Source: Zea mays
Lineage: Eukaryota > Streptophyta > Magnoliopsida > Poales > Poaceae
Reading direction: 5' to 3'
Assembly: GCF_902167145.1 (NCBI RefSeq)
Contig: NC_050100.1
Span: forward strand, 188,101,439-188,165,438
DNA: 64,000 bases
Of this stretch, positions 45,670 through 55,102 are shown in pieces. The position numbers and the translations under genes are program-made. Position 1 is the stretch's first letter, and every line of letters begins with the position of its first letter. A model generated the notes under the pieces. It did not search any database, had not been told where the DNA came from, and was given only the letters and a program-made list of their open reading frames with translations.

Positions 45670-46972
45670 TGAAAGGGAATTAGGCTTACACCTAGTTCCT
45701 AAATAATTTTGGTGGTTGAATTGCCCAACACAAATAAATTGGACTAACTAGTTTGCTCTAGTGTATAAGTTATATAGGTGCCAAAGGTTCACAACAAGCC
45801 AATTAAAAAGACCAATGTTGGGTTCAAAATGAAGAGCTAAAAAAGCATACCGAAGTGTGCCCTGGTCTGGCGCACCGGACATGTCCGATGCACCACCGGA
45901 CATTCTACAGTACCTGTCCGGTGCACCAGGGGACTTCGCGCTGAACTCCTCAGCCTCGGGAATTTTCAGAGCCGGCGCGCTATAATTCACCGGACTGTCC
46001 GGTGTGCACCGGACAGTGTCCGGTGCTCCAAAGGAACGCGGCTCTGGAACTTGGCAGCCTCGGGAAATCAGAACGGCTGCTCCGCTATAATTCACCGGAC
46101 ATGTCCGGTGTACACCGGACTGTCCGGTGCGACTGCGGAGCAACGGCTACTTCGCGCCAACGGTCACCTGCAGGCGCATTCAATGCGCGCCAGAAGCGCG
46201 CAGAAGTCAGGCACGCCCATACTGGCGCACCGGACATTGAACAGTACATGTCCGGTGTACACCGGACATCCAGGCGGGCCCAGAAGACAGAACTCCAACG
46301 GACAAATTCCAACGGCATTGGTGACGTGGTTGGCGCACCGGACAAGTCCGGTGCACCATTCGACAGACAGCCTCCACCAACGACTAGTTTGGTGGTTGGG
46401 GCTATAAATACCCCAACCACCCCACCATTCATTGCATCCAAGTTTTCCAGCTTCCAACCACTATACAAGAGCTAGCATTCATTGCAAAGCGCACCAAAGA
46501 GATCAAATCCTCTCCCAACTCCTCACAAAGCTTTAGTGACTAGAGAGAGAGTGATTTTTAGTGTTCATTTGAGCTCTTGCGCTTGGATCGCTTCTTTTCT
46601 TTCGCATTCGTTCTTGAGATCATACTCACATGTAATTGAGGCAAGAGACACCAATTGTGTGGTGGTCCTTGCGGGAAGTTTGATTCCCAAGTGATTTGAG
46701 AAGAGAAGCTCACTCGGTCCGAGGGACCGTTTGAGAGAGGGAAAGGGTTGAAAAAGACCCGGCCTTTGTGGCCTCCTCAATGGGGAGTAGGTTTGCGAGA
46801 ACCGAACCTCGGTAAAACAAATCCGCGTGTCACACTCTTCATTTGCTTGCGATTTGTTTTCCACCCTCTCTCGCGGACTCGTTTTTATTTCTAACGCTAA
46901 CCCGGCTTGTAGTTGTGTTTATATTTGTAAATTTTAGTTTCGCCCTATTCACCCCCCTCTAGGCGACTATCA
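45670..46972 (+). repeat. Element C 3' LTR
   Basis: 1,303 bp. Compared with the 5' LTR it lacks one 19-bp palindrome unit near 46,346. TATAAATA is at 46,403-46,410. It is followed by the target duplication CCAGG. Confidence 0.95.
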
Positions 46973-46977
46973 CCAGG

Positions 46978-47181
46978 CGTCGTCGGCGACCTTCGTCGCC
47001 CCTGCGCACGTGCGGACCGTCCGGCCCCAGGCGCGGATCGTCCGGCCGTCAGGCAGGAGAACCTAAGCCCTGCACCAGGTCGCGGACCATCCGGTCTCTG
47101 GCCACGGACCGTCCGCTCCTATGCAGAGAGCACCACTGTCGGTTCTTGTTTAGTGATTGGCGCCCCAAAAAGGCACCAACA
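46978..47181 (+). repeat. Element F 5' LTR, second part
   Basis: Continuation after element C, homologous to 51,190-51,352. It has two extra GGACCGTCC-rich segments of about 20 bp each that the 3' LTR lacks. Confidence 0.88.
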
Positions 47182-47223
47182 CACTGGGACGATTTCATAT
47201 AGACCTATCGAAATCGGCCCTCA

Positions 47224-49681
47224 ATGGCCGGTTCAAAGGATAGCTCTGAAGTTTCCACCAGCAATATCATCAAGCCGACATGGGAAACCTTGTCGGCTGA
47301 AGAACAGCTCCTGTTTGAGGAACGCCAGGAGCAACTGATCCATGAAGCAAAGACGAAATTTCTAGCCGACTTCAAGGTGGACAAGAACAACAAAGTCGTT
47401 CGACAACGGGCGACAGATCTGGCTTCGCTCCGACCTACTACGAATACCACAAATGTAAGTAGCACCAATGAGCTCCAATCTCTTAAAGTTTACATAGACG
47501 AACAGTGAGAGCAGATGCAACGTATCGTAGGGGATATACAAAATGATCATAAAAGGCTAGCGTGTGCGCTTGATAAGTCTACTATTGCAAATCTTCCTTC
47601 GCACGAAGTTGAACTGAGGGAATACACACGTGATTCATCGGCTACAGGTTGTCACGACCAGTCACAACCCCTTTATGGGATGCTAATAGACATGTACCCT
47701 AGGCAACAACAGCCTCTCACGCACATCGGCGATAGATTTGTCGATCTGCGCATGTCCGGACCGTCCGCACGAGAGCGCGGACCGTCTGGGCCAGCGGCGA
47801 CCGGTCCCATTTTTAGAAGCGAATTACCGAGGCCTGCACCCAAGCCACCACATACCGTGCAAACCCTAGATAACCCATTCGATTGTTCGCGTATGGCGCC
47901 AGACAGTCCGAATATAACGCCGGACGGTCCCCGTATTTAACCGGACGGTCCGGCACAGAGTTTTTTGAGGAGGATGGATATCCAACTCCGCATCCGTCCC
48001 AGCTAAACTCCCCATCTCACCATACGACACACCAACACCATAATATAACCTACCTAACCCGTGAGAGTGAGTACTTTCCGGTCCCAGAAGGCCAGAAAGG
48101 AATGGCCAGTCCTATGAGCCTCATAGGACATGTATTAACGCGCCGCAAAACCCAAACCAATGGGGAGGAAAACAACATACCAACATCCAAACAACCTCAC
48201 CCATATTGGACCATAGAGCTGGGGGTCTCCCACCGGCTGCCATCAATATAGTAAGAGAGGAAATAGCTGGGGCGTTCCGAGATAAGCTCGGAGTTAGTAT
48301 AGTCCCTGGGGAGCAGTCATATCGGAAACCTTATGATATCCAATTTGACCGTCTCCCATACCCACAGGGGACCAGAATACCCGAATTCGCAAAGTTTTCG
48401 GGTGACCAAGGAAAGAGCACGCGTGAGCACATAGACCAGTTCTTAGCTCAATTAGGAGAATTGGCCGACACCGAAGCATTCCGTGTGCGTTTATTTTCAT
48501 TATCTTTAACAGGGACTGCATTCACATGGTATGCCACACTCCCTCCTAATTCCATTTTTTCATGGGGAGACTTAGAACAAAAAATTCGTGAACATTTCTT
48601 CTCTAGCGATTACGAGCTAGATTTAGTAGACTTAGTGGCCCTACGACAAGAAAATGATGAATCGGTTAATGATTACATCTGGAGATTCCGGGATACGAGA
48701 AACCGATGTTTTCAAATTCATTTAACAGATAAACAACTAGCGGGAATAGCCTTTGATGGATTGCGCTATTATTTGAAAGAGAAATTAGAAGGCATCCAGT
48801 TCTTTACGCTAGCACAATTACATCAGAGAGCTTTGGCTTGTGAAAGCCGAAGCAAAGAACTAGTCAAAACAGTTCATCATAATATCCATATAGTAGATCA
48901 CAATCAAAGTAGTTCAGACAATGAACCAAAGGAAGTTTACACTACTGAAATAGTTTGGCCTGAGCAGGCCAAATCTTCGGCTTGCTCCTCCTTGCAGTCA
49001 GATAAAAAACGGCAGGAGGAGGTTAAGTTTACATTTAATGTCGACAAATGGGATAAGATATTCGATGAATTACTAAAAAATGGTAACATTAAGATCGATT
49101 ATATCGTTCCACCCGCCGACAAACTAAAGTGTCGCGCATATTGCAAGTGGCACAACTCATTTTCCCATGCCACTAATGATTGTAATGTGTTCCGACGGCA
49201 AATCCAATCGGCCATTAACGAGGGACGATTGAAATTTTAGGAGGACACGGAGCCCTTCCCAATGAATATGATCGACTTCAAGGGCAAGAGGGTCCTGATT
49301 CGGACAAGCGCAGCCGATAAAGGCAAAGACAAAGAGATAATCATCGGCGACACGCGAGAGGCCGATGGGAATAATAAGATTTATTGCAGGAAAGTGGTGG
49401 CCGAGAAGACTCCTGATGGAGGGGAGACTCTTAAGGTGACCATCACAACCTCCGGCACTAGGGGACAAGCGCAGAACAAGGGGCAAGAGCAGGAGCCCGT
49501 GCTGTGCATCTCGAACGGTCCGACGTACAGGCGCAGACGGTCCGGGACTACGTCAAACGGTCCGGAGAATTCCAGCGGACGGTCCGGTAATACTCAAGAC
49601 CCGCAACGACCGCGTACCTTCAAACCACGACGACCAGAGAGAGGTACGTGGAAAACTAATACATTTAAGGCATCCGGATGA
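47224..49681 (+). pseudogene. Element F gag polyprotein, decayed
   Basis: Gag-like protein of a non-autonomous gypsy element. The first part (47,224-47,940, starting MAGSKDSSEVSTSN) is broken by TGA at 47,506-47,508 and then loses frame near 47,900-48,200. The main part (48,206-49,240) contains the retrotransposon gag domain, with IPEFAKFSGDQGKSTREHI, LTGTAFTWYATLPPNSI and a VALRQENDESVNDYIWRF block. It ends with the CRAYCKWHNSFSHATNDC Cys/His motif. After a TAG at 49,238-49,240 the same frame continues to 49,681 (MNMIDFKGKRVLIRTS, then a basic Gly/Arg-rich tail). No enzyme domain is present, so the element would depend on proteins from another element. Confidence 0.82.
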
Positions 49682-49875
49682 CTGGTCAAATTTGGCTTGA
49701 CCGTTGATCAATTATTGTCTAAATATGTGAAAAAGAAGGCTGACCCCACTGATCGGCCACCAAAGCGACCTCGCGTACCCACCCAGGAGCGACAACAGGT
49801 TAGGCCGATTGGACCACCTCACCAATCGAAAAGGACGGGAGGTCATAATGTCCAATTAAGACCTAGCGTACCTGC

Positions 49876-50706
49876 ATGGACACCTCCACCCCATATCTAC
49901 CTATGCCATATCCATATACATACATGCCTCCACCATATGTCCCAAATCAAATGTGGGGCATGCCACCATATCCAGTTGGGATGCTACAGTACCCCGCTTG
50001 GGGGGCACCCCAGACATCTGTATTCAATAGGTTGGCACCTCCAGTACAAGACCGATTGAACACTGCAGATGTTGTCATACAGGAAAATAATGAAGGGCCA
50101 ATGATTTTTGGTGAATCGGCCAACACAACCAAAAAAGAGGATACGACTGCCATCAAAATAGCCGATCCAAAGTACTCCATGCCTCGATGGTGCCCGTCGG
50201 GATTGACACGATCCCAAAAGCGAAAATTACAACGCTTAAGAGCAAAGGAGAACCAGGAAAAGGAGGCAGAAAAGATATTCAATAACACACATCTGAAGTA
50301 CCCGCCACCACAGAAGAGATGGAGACCAAAAGCTATTGAGGAAAAGCAAACGGCCATAAAGGCAGAAAATAAAACAACAACTGTGCAGCTCTCTGCATGT
50401 AAGGCAGACCATCCGATCCCTGAGGCCAGACCGTCTACACTACACCAGGACACCTCCAAGGCTCCAACGACGTACCGACACCCATGGAGGAAGACAACCT
50501 ACAAGGAGAAGACCTGGTTGACTAGGAGCTACACCAGAACACTCAGAAAATTAGGAAAGCAAGATGACGAATTGGTCAAGACCAGAATGACACTCGGTGA
50601 TATTGGGACTGACAGTCCGATCAAAGCTAAACGGGTCACGTCCGTTGAGTTAACCATCGGGACCAAGACCCTTACGTACTATCCTAGTAGGTGTCAAGAT
50701 GCCTAA
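49876..50706 (+). pseudogene. Element F C-terminal gag-associated ORF
   Basis: An open stretch of 276 residues after the gag, in another frame than the tail ending at 49,681. It begins with a Pro/Tyr-rich segment (MPYPYTYMPPPYVPNQMWGM). It then has a basic block PRWCPSGLTRSQKRKLQRL with a likely coiled coil (RAKENQEKEAEKIF), and a Lys-rich end. I recall similar WCPxGLTxxQKRxLQRLR blocks in maize gag-only gypsy elements. No enzymatic motif is visible. A different frame at 49,697-50,059 probably holds the link to the preceding part, which implies at least one frameshift. Confidence 0.6.
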
Positions 50707-50777
50707 GAAAACCGATGTGATCACATCAGGTTAGTTGCTTTTGGTTCGCTTAGCTCCACCAAAAGGCAGGGGGCATA

Positions 50778-51352
50778 TGTTGAACACCAAAATGAGAACC
50801 GGACAGTCCGGCCCCTGGGGCCGGACGGTCCACGCGTGCACAGAGCAAATTAGGATTCCGAGTTTTGTGCTACGGTTGTTAGCTAAATTCACGGAATTAG
50901 CTCGGGAGACTAGTTTGTAAAGGGTCCAGCCCCCCTCCTCTATAAATAAAGAGGTATACAACCGATTTGTAATAGATCAATCGAATCAATAACACGTTTA
51001 TATCACATTTATTTCATGTACAATTAGGAGTAGTTCTAGTCTAGTTCTAGTTTAGCCTCTCAATCCCCAAATTCTCTGATTCTCTTCGACTCTACGTCGA
51101 TTAGAGGAGTCTAGGTCGGTCTGCCCGAGCCTAGATATCACCTAGGATCTCTCCTCCCCGACGGGGTCCCTCCCGGGAGCGAGATCCAGGCGCCATCGGC
51201 GACCCTCGCCGCCCCCTGCGCACGCGCGGACCATCCGACCGTCAGGCAGGAGAACCTAAGCCCTGCACCAGGCCGCGGACCGTCCGCCCCTGTGTAGAGA
51301 GCACTGCCGTCGGTTCTTGTTTAGTGATTGGCGCCCCAAAAAGGCACCAACA
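50778..51352 (+). repeat. Element F 3' LTR
   Basis: 575 bp, preceded by the purine tract AAAAGGCAGGGGGCATA (50,761-50,777). It holds ACCGGACAGTCCGG and CCGGACGGTCC palindromes near 50,798-50,830. TATAAATA is at 50,941-50,948. Confidence 0.9.
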
Positions 51353-52036
51353 CGGTGCGCGCCACGTCAGCTATCCGTTAGGGTTTGGAGTAGTTGATCG
51401 TTGGCGTCTTCTGTCGTCTTCAAGCGGCACCGGACATGTTCGGTGACCTCTGACTAAGCTGCTCTGACTTCTGTCGTGCACTGTTCGTCACTGTTCACTT
51501 TTGCAGTCGACCGTTGACGCGCAGATAGTCGTTGCTCCGTTGGCTTACCAGACATGTCCGGTGCACACCGAACAGTCCGGTGAATTATAGCGAAGCGCGC
51601 CTGGCGAATTCCCGAGAGTGGCAGGTTCGTTTGTGCCTGGGCCTAGTGCAACAGACAATTTCTGCTACGCCACTTGGCAGCACACTCTCATGTCTTGCTC
51701 CAAATTTGATTGTGTCTCCAACTGAATTTCTTTCTTGTTTTGTGTTGAACTTTATGCACCTGAGATGAATGGTATCTAGTCAAACTAGTTAGTCCACATG
51801 GTTTGTGTTGGACGTCAACCACCAAAATATTTTATAGGAAATGATTTGGTCCATTTCCCTTTCAGTTCCTTTACCGAGCGTCTATGTATGCTGAGTGTTC
51901 GGCTCTCGGCAAAGGAGGTCTATGCTGAGTGTGTTTGTTCGTCGTGGCACTTAGCAAAGCTTATTTTGTCGAGTGTATGATAAATTGCTCTCGGCAAAGC
52001 GTCTGGCACTCGGCAAAGAGCCTGTTTCCTGTAGTG

Positions 52037-52262
52037 GTGGATGTATAGCTGATTTGAATCTGATCAGATGGGCCAGACTAGATGGATTAGCACGAGATGC
52101 GAATATTATGGTCCAGCACGGGCACGACACAACATGGCATGATAGTAACTCTATCCGGGTCAATCCAAGGCACGTCATAGGATATGTTTGGACCTGCGAA
52201 TAAGCTCATCGGGCAACACACGCACGATCTATTTAATTCTATCATATTTAGCCCAATGCCAA
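52037..52262. repeat. Segmental duplication, copy 2, flank beyond the CACTA end
   Basis: Matches 33,337-33,560 (GTGGATGTATAGCTGATTTG onward). Because both copies share this flank outside the CACTA terminus, the pair arose by duplication of a chromosomal segment and not by two transpositions. Confidence 0.88.
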
Positions 52263-52265
52263 GTA

Positions 52266-53109
52266 TACATAACCCATTGTGCCGCCTGCTCTCGCGCTGC
52301 TTCCCTCGCCAGCCTGAGCTCTTCGTCGGTGTTGTCGTCGATAGAAGCAGAGTTGCCGGCTCTACTGCCACGCAGAGCCTCGAGCTCTTCTGCCGCCGCA
52401 CGTGTAGCATCCGCCGCCTCCGCTGCTTCTACTTTCGCTCTCGCTGCCGCCAGTTCCACCGCCGCAAGCCGTGCTGCCCTCGCCGCTGTCGCTGCAGTCG
52501 CTGCTGCTGCTCGCTCGCGTTCTTGTGCCGCGACGACCTTGGCCTCCTACTGGCGCCGCGCACTCGAAGTGACCGAGCGTAGGGACATGGTGGGCTAGTG
52601 AGGGGTCGCTGCGTGTGATGAGTCTGTCTCAGACGAAAGGCTGCTCGTCTGAGCAGGAGAGGACGGAACAGTTGGAGCTCTTGCTGCCGACTGAGCATGG
52701 GGAGAGGCGCGGGAAAGAGATGAGTAAGAGATGTTTAGGCTGCAAGATAGTTTGGCTCCGATAACAATTGTAAGCAGCGGGACTCTAACTCTCATCGAGA
52801 GAATAACACTACGAGTTGGGGCAATTTTCTTTTATTTCTCACACACTACTCAAATGTCGTACCCATCTAAGGGTTGGGGACACATATTTATAGTCCTAGA
52901 GGCTGCACTACCACACTACACAACAGATGTTATTCTCTAGATGCTAAAAAAGACTAAAAAGGACAGTCAAAAAGCTCTTTCTATCCTCTAGATGCTATCC
53001 CTTCAGTTCTGCAGCACGCTTTCACAGATGCTGAAGACTTATTCGATGAATGGCAGCCTCAAATATTAATACATAATATAATTAAGTCACCACCAAATCA
53101 TATATTACA
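52266..53109 (-). mobile_element. Copia-like 5' fragment: short LTR, primer site, start of an Ala-rich gag
   Basis: On the minus strand a putative LTR of 341 bp (52,769-53,109, TG...CA in plus orientation, with a TATAAATA-like box at about 52,885) is followed by ATTGTTATCGGAGCC (52,754-52,768). That is an initiator-Met-type primer site with two changes. Downstream is an Ala/Glu/Arg-rich coding-like stretch (MELAAARAKVEAAEAADATR at about 52,459) in several frames, cut at about 52,266. No second LTR and no pol are present. The LTR outer edge is uncertain. Confidence 0.5.
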
Positions 53110-53383
53110 GTCCATTAGATAGTAAAAGTAATGGCAGCTATACATGTCCAAATGGGCGTGCCGGGCTAACCCGGCCCGGGCACGATTAGGCCCGGCACGA
53201 ATAGTGCCCGGGCTGGCCCGGCACGCAGACAGTAACGGGTCGTGCCGTGCCTGCCCACGGGCCGGACTTAGAGCCCAAGCACGGCACGGGGACCCTCTAA
53301 ACGGGCCGTGCCGGGCTTCCAGCCCGGTGGGCTTACACGTGCCGTGCCGCCCATTAGCCTAGATACCAGTAAAAATTAATTAC

Positions 53384-53545
53384 ACAAATTCACAATTACA
53401 CACATAGATTCTGCCAGCAATTACAAGATCACAAATTCACAATTACACATTCACAATTCACAAGGCAAGATAAAAATTCACAATTACAAGATCACACATT
53501 CACAATTACACAAATTCACAATTACAAATTCACAATTCACAAGTA
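53384..53545 (+). repeat. TCACAATTAC-type short repeats in hAT 3' region
   Basis: An AT-rich run of irregular 10-20 bp units containing CACAATTACA, CACAATTCACAA and AAGATCACA. It lies about 240 bp downstream of the transposase stop, in its likely 3' UTR. Confidence 0.8.
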
Positions 53546-53785
53546 CCAGCAAGCTAAAAATGAGAAGGCAAGATAAGTTGAATAATATTGGAGCTGTTAG
53601 TGCAATGCTGCCTCATTAAAAACCTTCCTAGGTAAAAACTCACACCTCGTGAGAAAACCCTAGGAAGGAAAAGAGTACAGCCAGCTCCTAATTGTTCAAG
53701 TGTTCATTAAGTTCATTACATCAGTAGAAAAGTAAAACATAGCAGACAGAAGTAAACTAAGAAGAGTCCAACCAACTCCTAAGAC

Positions 53786-55102
53786 CTAAGTTGAGGGACC
53801 AGTTTCCACATCTTTGTCTTTCCCCCTCTTGTTTGAACTATCTTCAACATCAAGGTACATGTTCTCAAAGGTTGATTCGAGTTCCTTGGTCTCCTTCTCC
53901 ACAGTATTCTGCATATGCTTATCTGCCAGCTCCCAATCCTTAATACAAGATAAGACCTCAACCATATCTGTTGTAAGTCGTCGTCGTCGCTCCTCAAGCA
54001 CCCTGCCAGCAAGACTAAGATAAGGCTTCAAGCGCTTCAAACCAGATTTAACAATAAGATTAATAATGTGGCAAGCACATCTTTGATGCAAAAATATAGA
54101 GCTCAAACCATCACCATCATCTAAGTCAAGTATATCATTGCAGGCAAAGTCAAGGTAACCAGTAAACATAGGTTGAAGAAGAGACATAGCAGTTTTGTTT
54201 GAAGAAGCATTGTCCAAGGTAATTGCAAAAATTTTATTTACTATTCCATAATCATCTACTACCATAGAAATATGCTCAGCAATATTAGAACCAGTATGTG
54301 CAGACTCAATAGGCCTAAGACCCAGTAGTCGTTTTTCCAAACCCCAATTAGAATTCACATAATGGGCAACAACGCTAATATAATCTTCTTTGGCTTTACC
54401 AGACCAAATATCAGAAGTTAGTGCCACAGATGAAACTGAAGACTTCAAAGTTTCAATTAGTCCCTCCATTCGACCATTGTAATGTTTAATTAAATCTCTA
54501 GCAATTGTTTGCCTAGACGACTTAACAAATCTGGGGTTATGCGCACGGGTAATATACTCATGGAAAGCATCAGACTCAGCAAAACATAAAGGCAGATCCT
54601 CTCTAGCTATCAATCGACACATTTCAGTTCGTGCAACCAATGTAGAATACTCCCAACGTTGGACAGACCCATCAGGATTAAATTTAAGGACTGACTGAAC
54701 TATGCCTGCTCGGTCATGTTCAATTTTAGCTTTACAATGTTCTTGGTGCCTAAGTAAGTGTCCAGTACCAGATGAAGATTTAGCAGACAAGGTACATTTG
54801 CAGTGTTTGCAAATAGCAGAGATCCTTACCTTCTTACCTTTGTCGTCGAGCCCAGTTACTTCCTCGAAGTCAGCCCAAACCCTAGATGTCGCTAGCCTCT
54901 TCCTCGGCCGGTTGTCACGGGCAGTGCTACCACCAGTGGCAGTGGGGCTCGAGGAGGCAGTCACAGGCGCCGCATCAACATCTACGGGATCAACATTGCT
55001 GCCAGTGGCAGTGCCAATCCCAAACAAGGCCAACTCATCCAAACGCTCGTTGTGATCCTCAAGCTCACGCTCCGCCGACTCGGCGTCCTGATCAAGATCC
55101 AT
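53786..55102 (-). CDS. hAT transposase, internally deleted in frame (438 aa)
   Basis: Single open frame from ATG 55,100-55,102 (MDLDQDAESAERELEDH). A BED zinc finger lies at about residues 70-125 (VWADFEEVTGLD ... CKHCKC ... GTGHLLRHQEHC). The first half of the hAT RNase H-like core follows, with the two expected Asp sites (LTSDIWSG at about residue 230; ITLDNASSN at about 295) and the CACHIINLIV block. Then LKRLKPYLS runs straight into LAGRVLEERRRRLTTDMVEV, which belongs to the end of the C-terminal dimerisation domain. The middle part, with the third catalytic acidic residue, is therefore missing without a frameshift. Full-length relatives are usually 650-750 residues. DNA binding may survive; catalysis should not. 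A 5' UTR intron is possible but not proven. Confidence 0.85.
   Translation of the reverse strand: MDLDQDAESAERELEDHNERLDELALFGIGTATGSNVDPVDVDAAPVTASSSPTATGGSTARDNRPRKRLATSRVWADFEEVTGLDDKGKKVRISAICKHCKCTLSAKSSSGTGHLLRHQEHCKAKIEHDRAGIVQSVLKFNPDGSVQRWEYSTLVARTEMCRLIAREDLPLCFAESDAFHEYITRAHNPRFVKSSRQTIARDLIKHYNGRMEGLIETLKSSVSSVALTSDIWSGKAKEDYISVVAHYVNSNWGLEKRLLGLRPIESAHTGSNIAEHISMVVDDYGIVNKIFAITLDNASSNKTAMSLLQPMFTGYLDFACNDILDLDDGDGLSSIFLHQRCACHIINLIVKSGLKRLKPYLSLAGRVLEERRRRLTTDMVEVLSCIKDWELADKHMQNTVEKETKELESTFENMYLDVEDSSNKRGKDKDVETGPST

Larger units (their letters stand above)
37510..46972 (+). mobile_element. Element C: Sirevirus-type copia retrotransposon (Ji/Opie-like), 9.46 kb
   Basis: Both LTRs (37,510-38,830; 45,670-46,972), primer site, gag, pol and a tail with multiple polypurine tracts are present. 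The target duplication CCAGG is at 37,505-37,509 and 46,973-46,977. It is closely related to element A throughout. The coding region has three frameshifts and one stop. By eye the two LTRs differ at about 20 positions plus a 19-bp deletion, so it is older than A or Huck. Confidence 0.95.
37099..51352 (+). mobile_element. Element F: non-autonomous gag-only Ty3/gypsy retrotransposon, interrupted by C
   Basis: LTRs start TGTTGA and end CCAACA. The 5' LTR is 37,099-37,509 plus 46,978-47,181 (615 bp) and the 3' LTR is 50,778-51,352 (575 bp). The target duplication is TGGTG (37,094-37,098) and CGGTG (51,353-51,357), one mismatch. The interior (47,182-50,777) encodes only gag-like protein; there is no protease, RT or integrase. 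The LTRs carry ACCGGACGGTCCGG-type palindromes. I do not name the family; the gag resembles Xilon/Diguus-type maize elements from memory. Confidence 0.88.
36336..51864 (-). mobile_element. Element E: Sirevirus solo LTR, interrupted by F
   Basis: Minus-oriented LTR of 1,270 bp when joined (36,336-37,098 plus 51,358-51,864), with TGAAAGTCGCC on the left and CCATTTCCCTTTCA on the right. The target duplication GTTCC is at 36,331-36,335 and 51,865-51,869. There is no internal region and no second LTR, so it is a solo LTR. TATAAATA (minus) is at 36,991-36,998. It is diverged from the LTRs of A and C. Confidence 0.9.
34635..52036. mobile_element. Small CACTA-type element carrying the LRR fragment (copy 2), split by nested elements
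   Basis: The left terminus CACTACAAGGAGCAGG at 34,635 resembles the inverted right terminus CACTACAGGAAACAGG at 52,036 (13 of 16 bases). Between them lie the LRR gene fragment, its promoter, a MITE, TTTGCCGAG subterminal repeats (36,041-36,335 and 51,870-52,036) and the solo LTR nest. Flanking trinucleotides are GAG and GTG, so a clean 3-bp duplication is not seen. The left end may be chance or filler sequence; the right end is solid. Confidence 0.55.
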
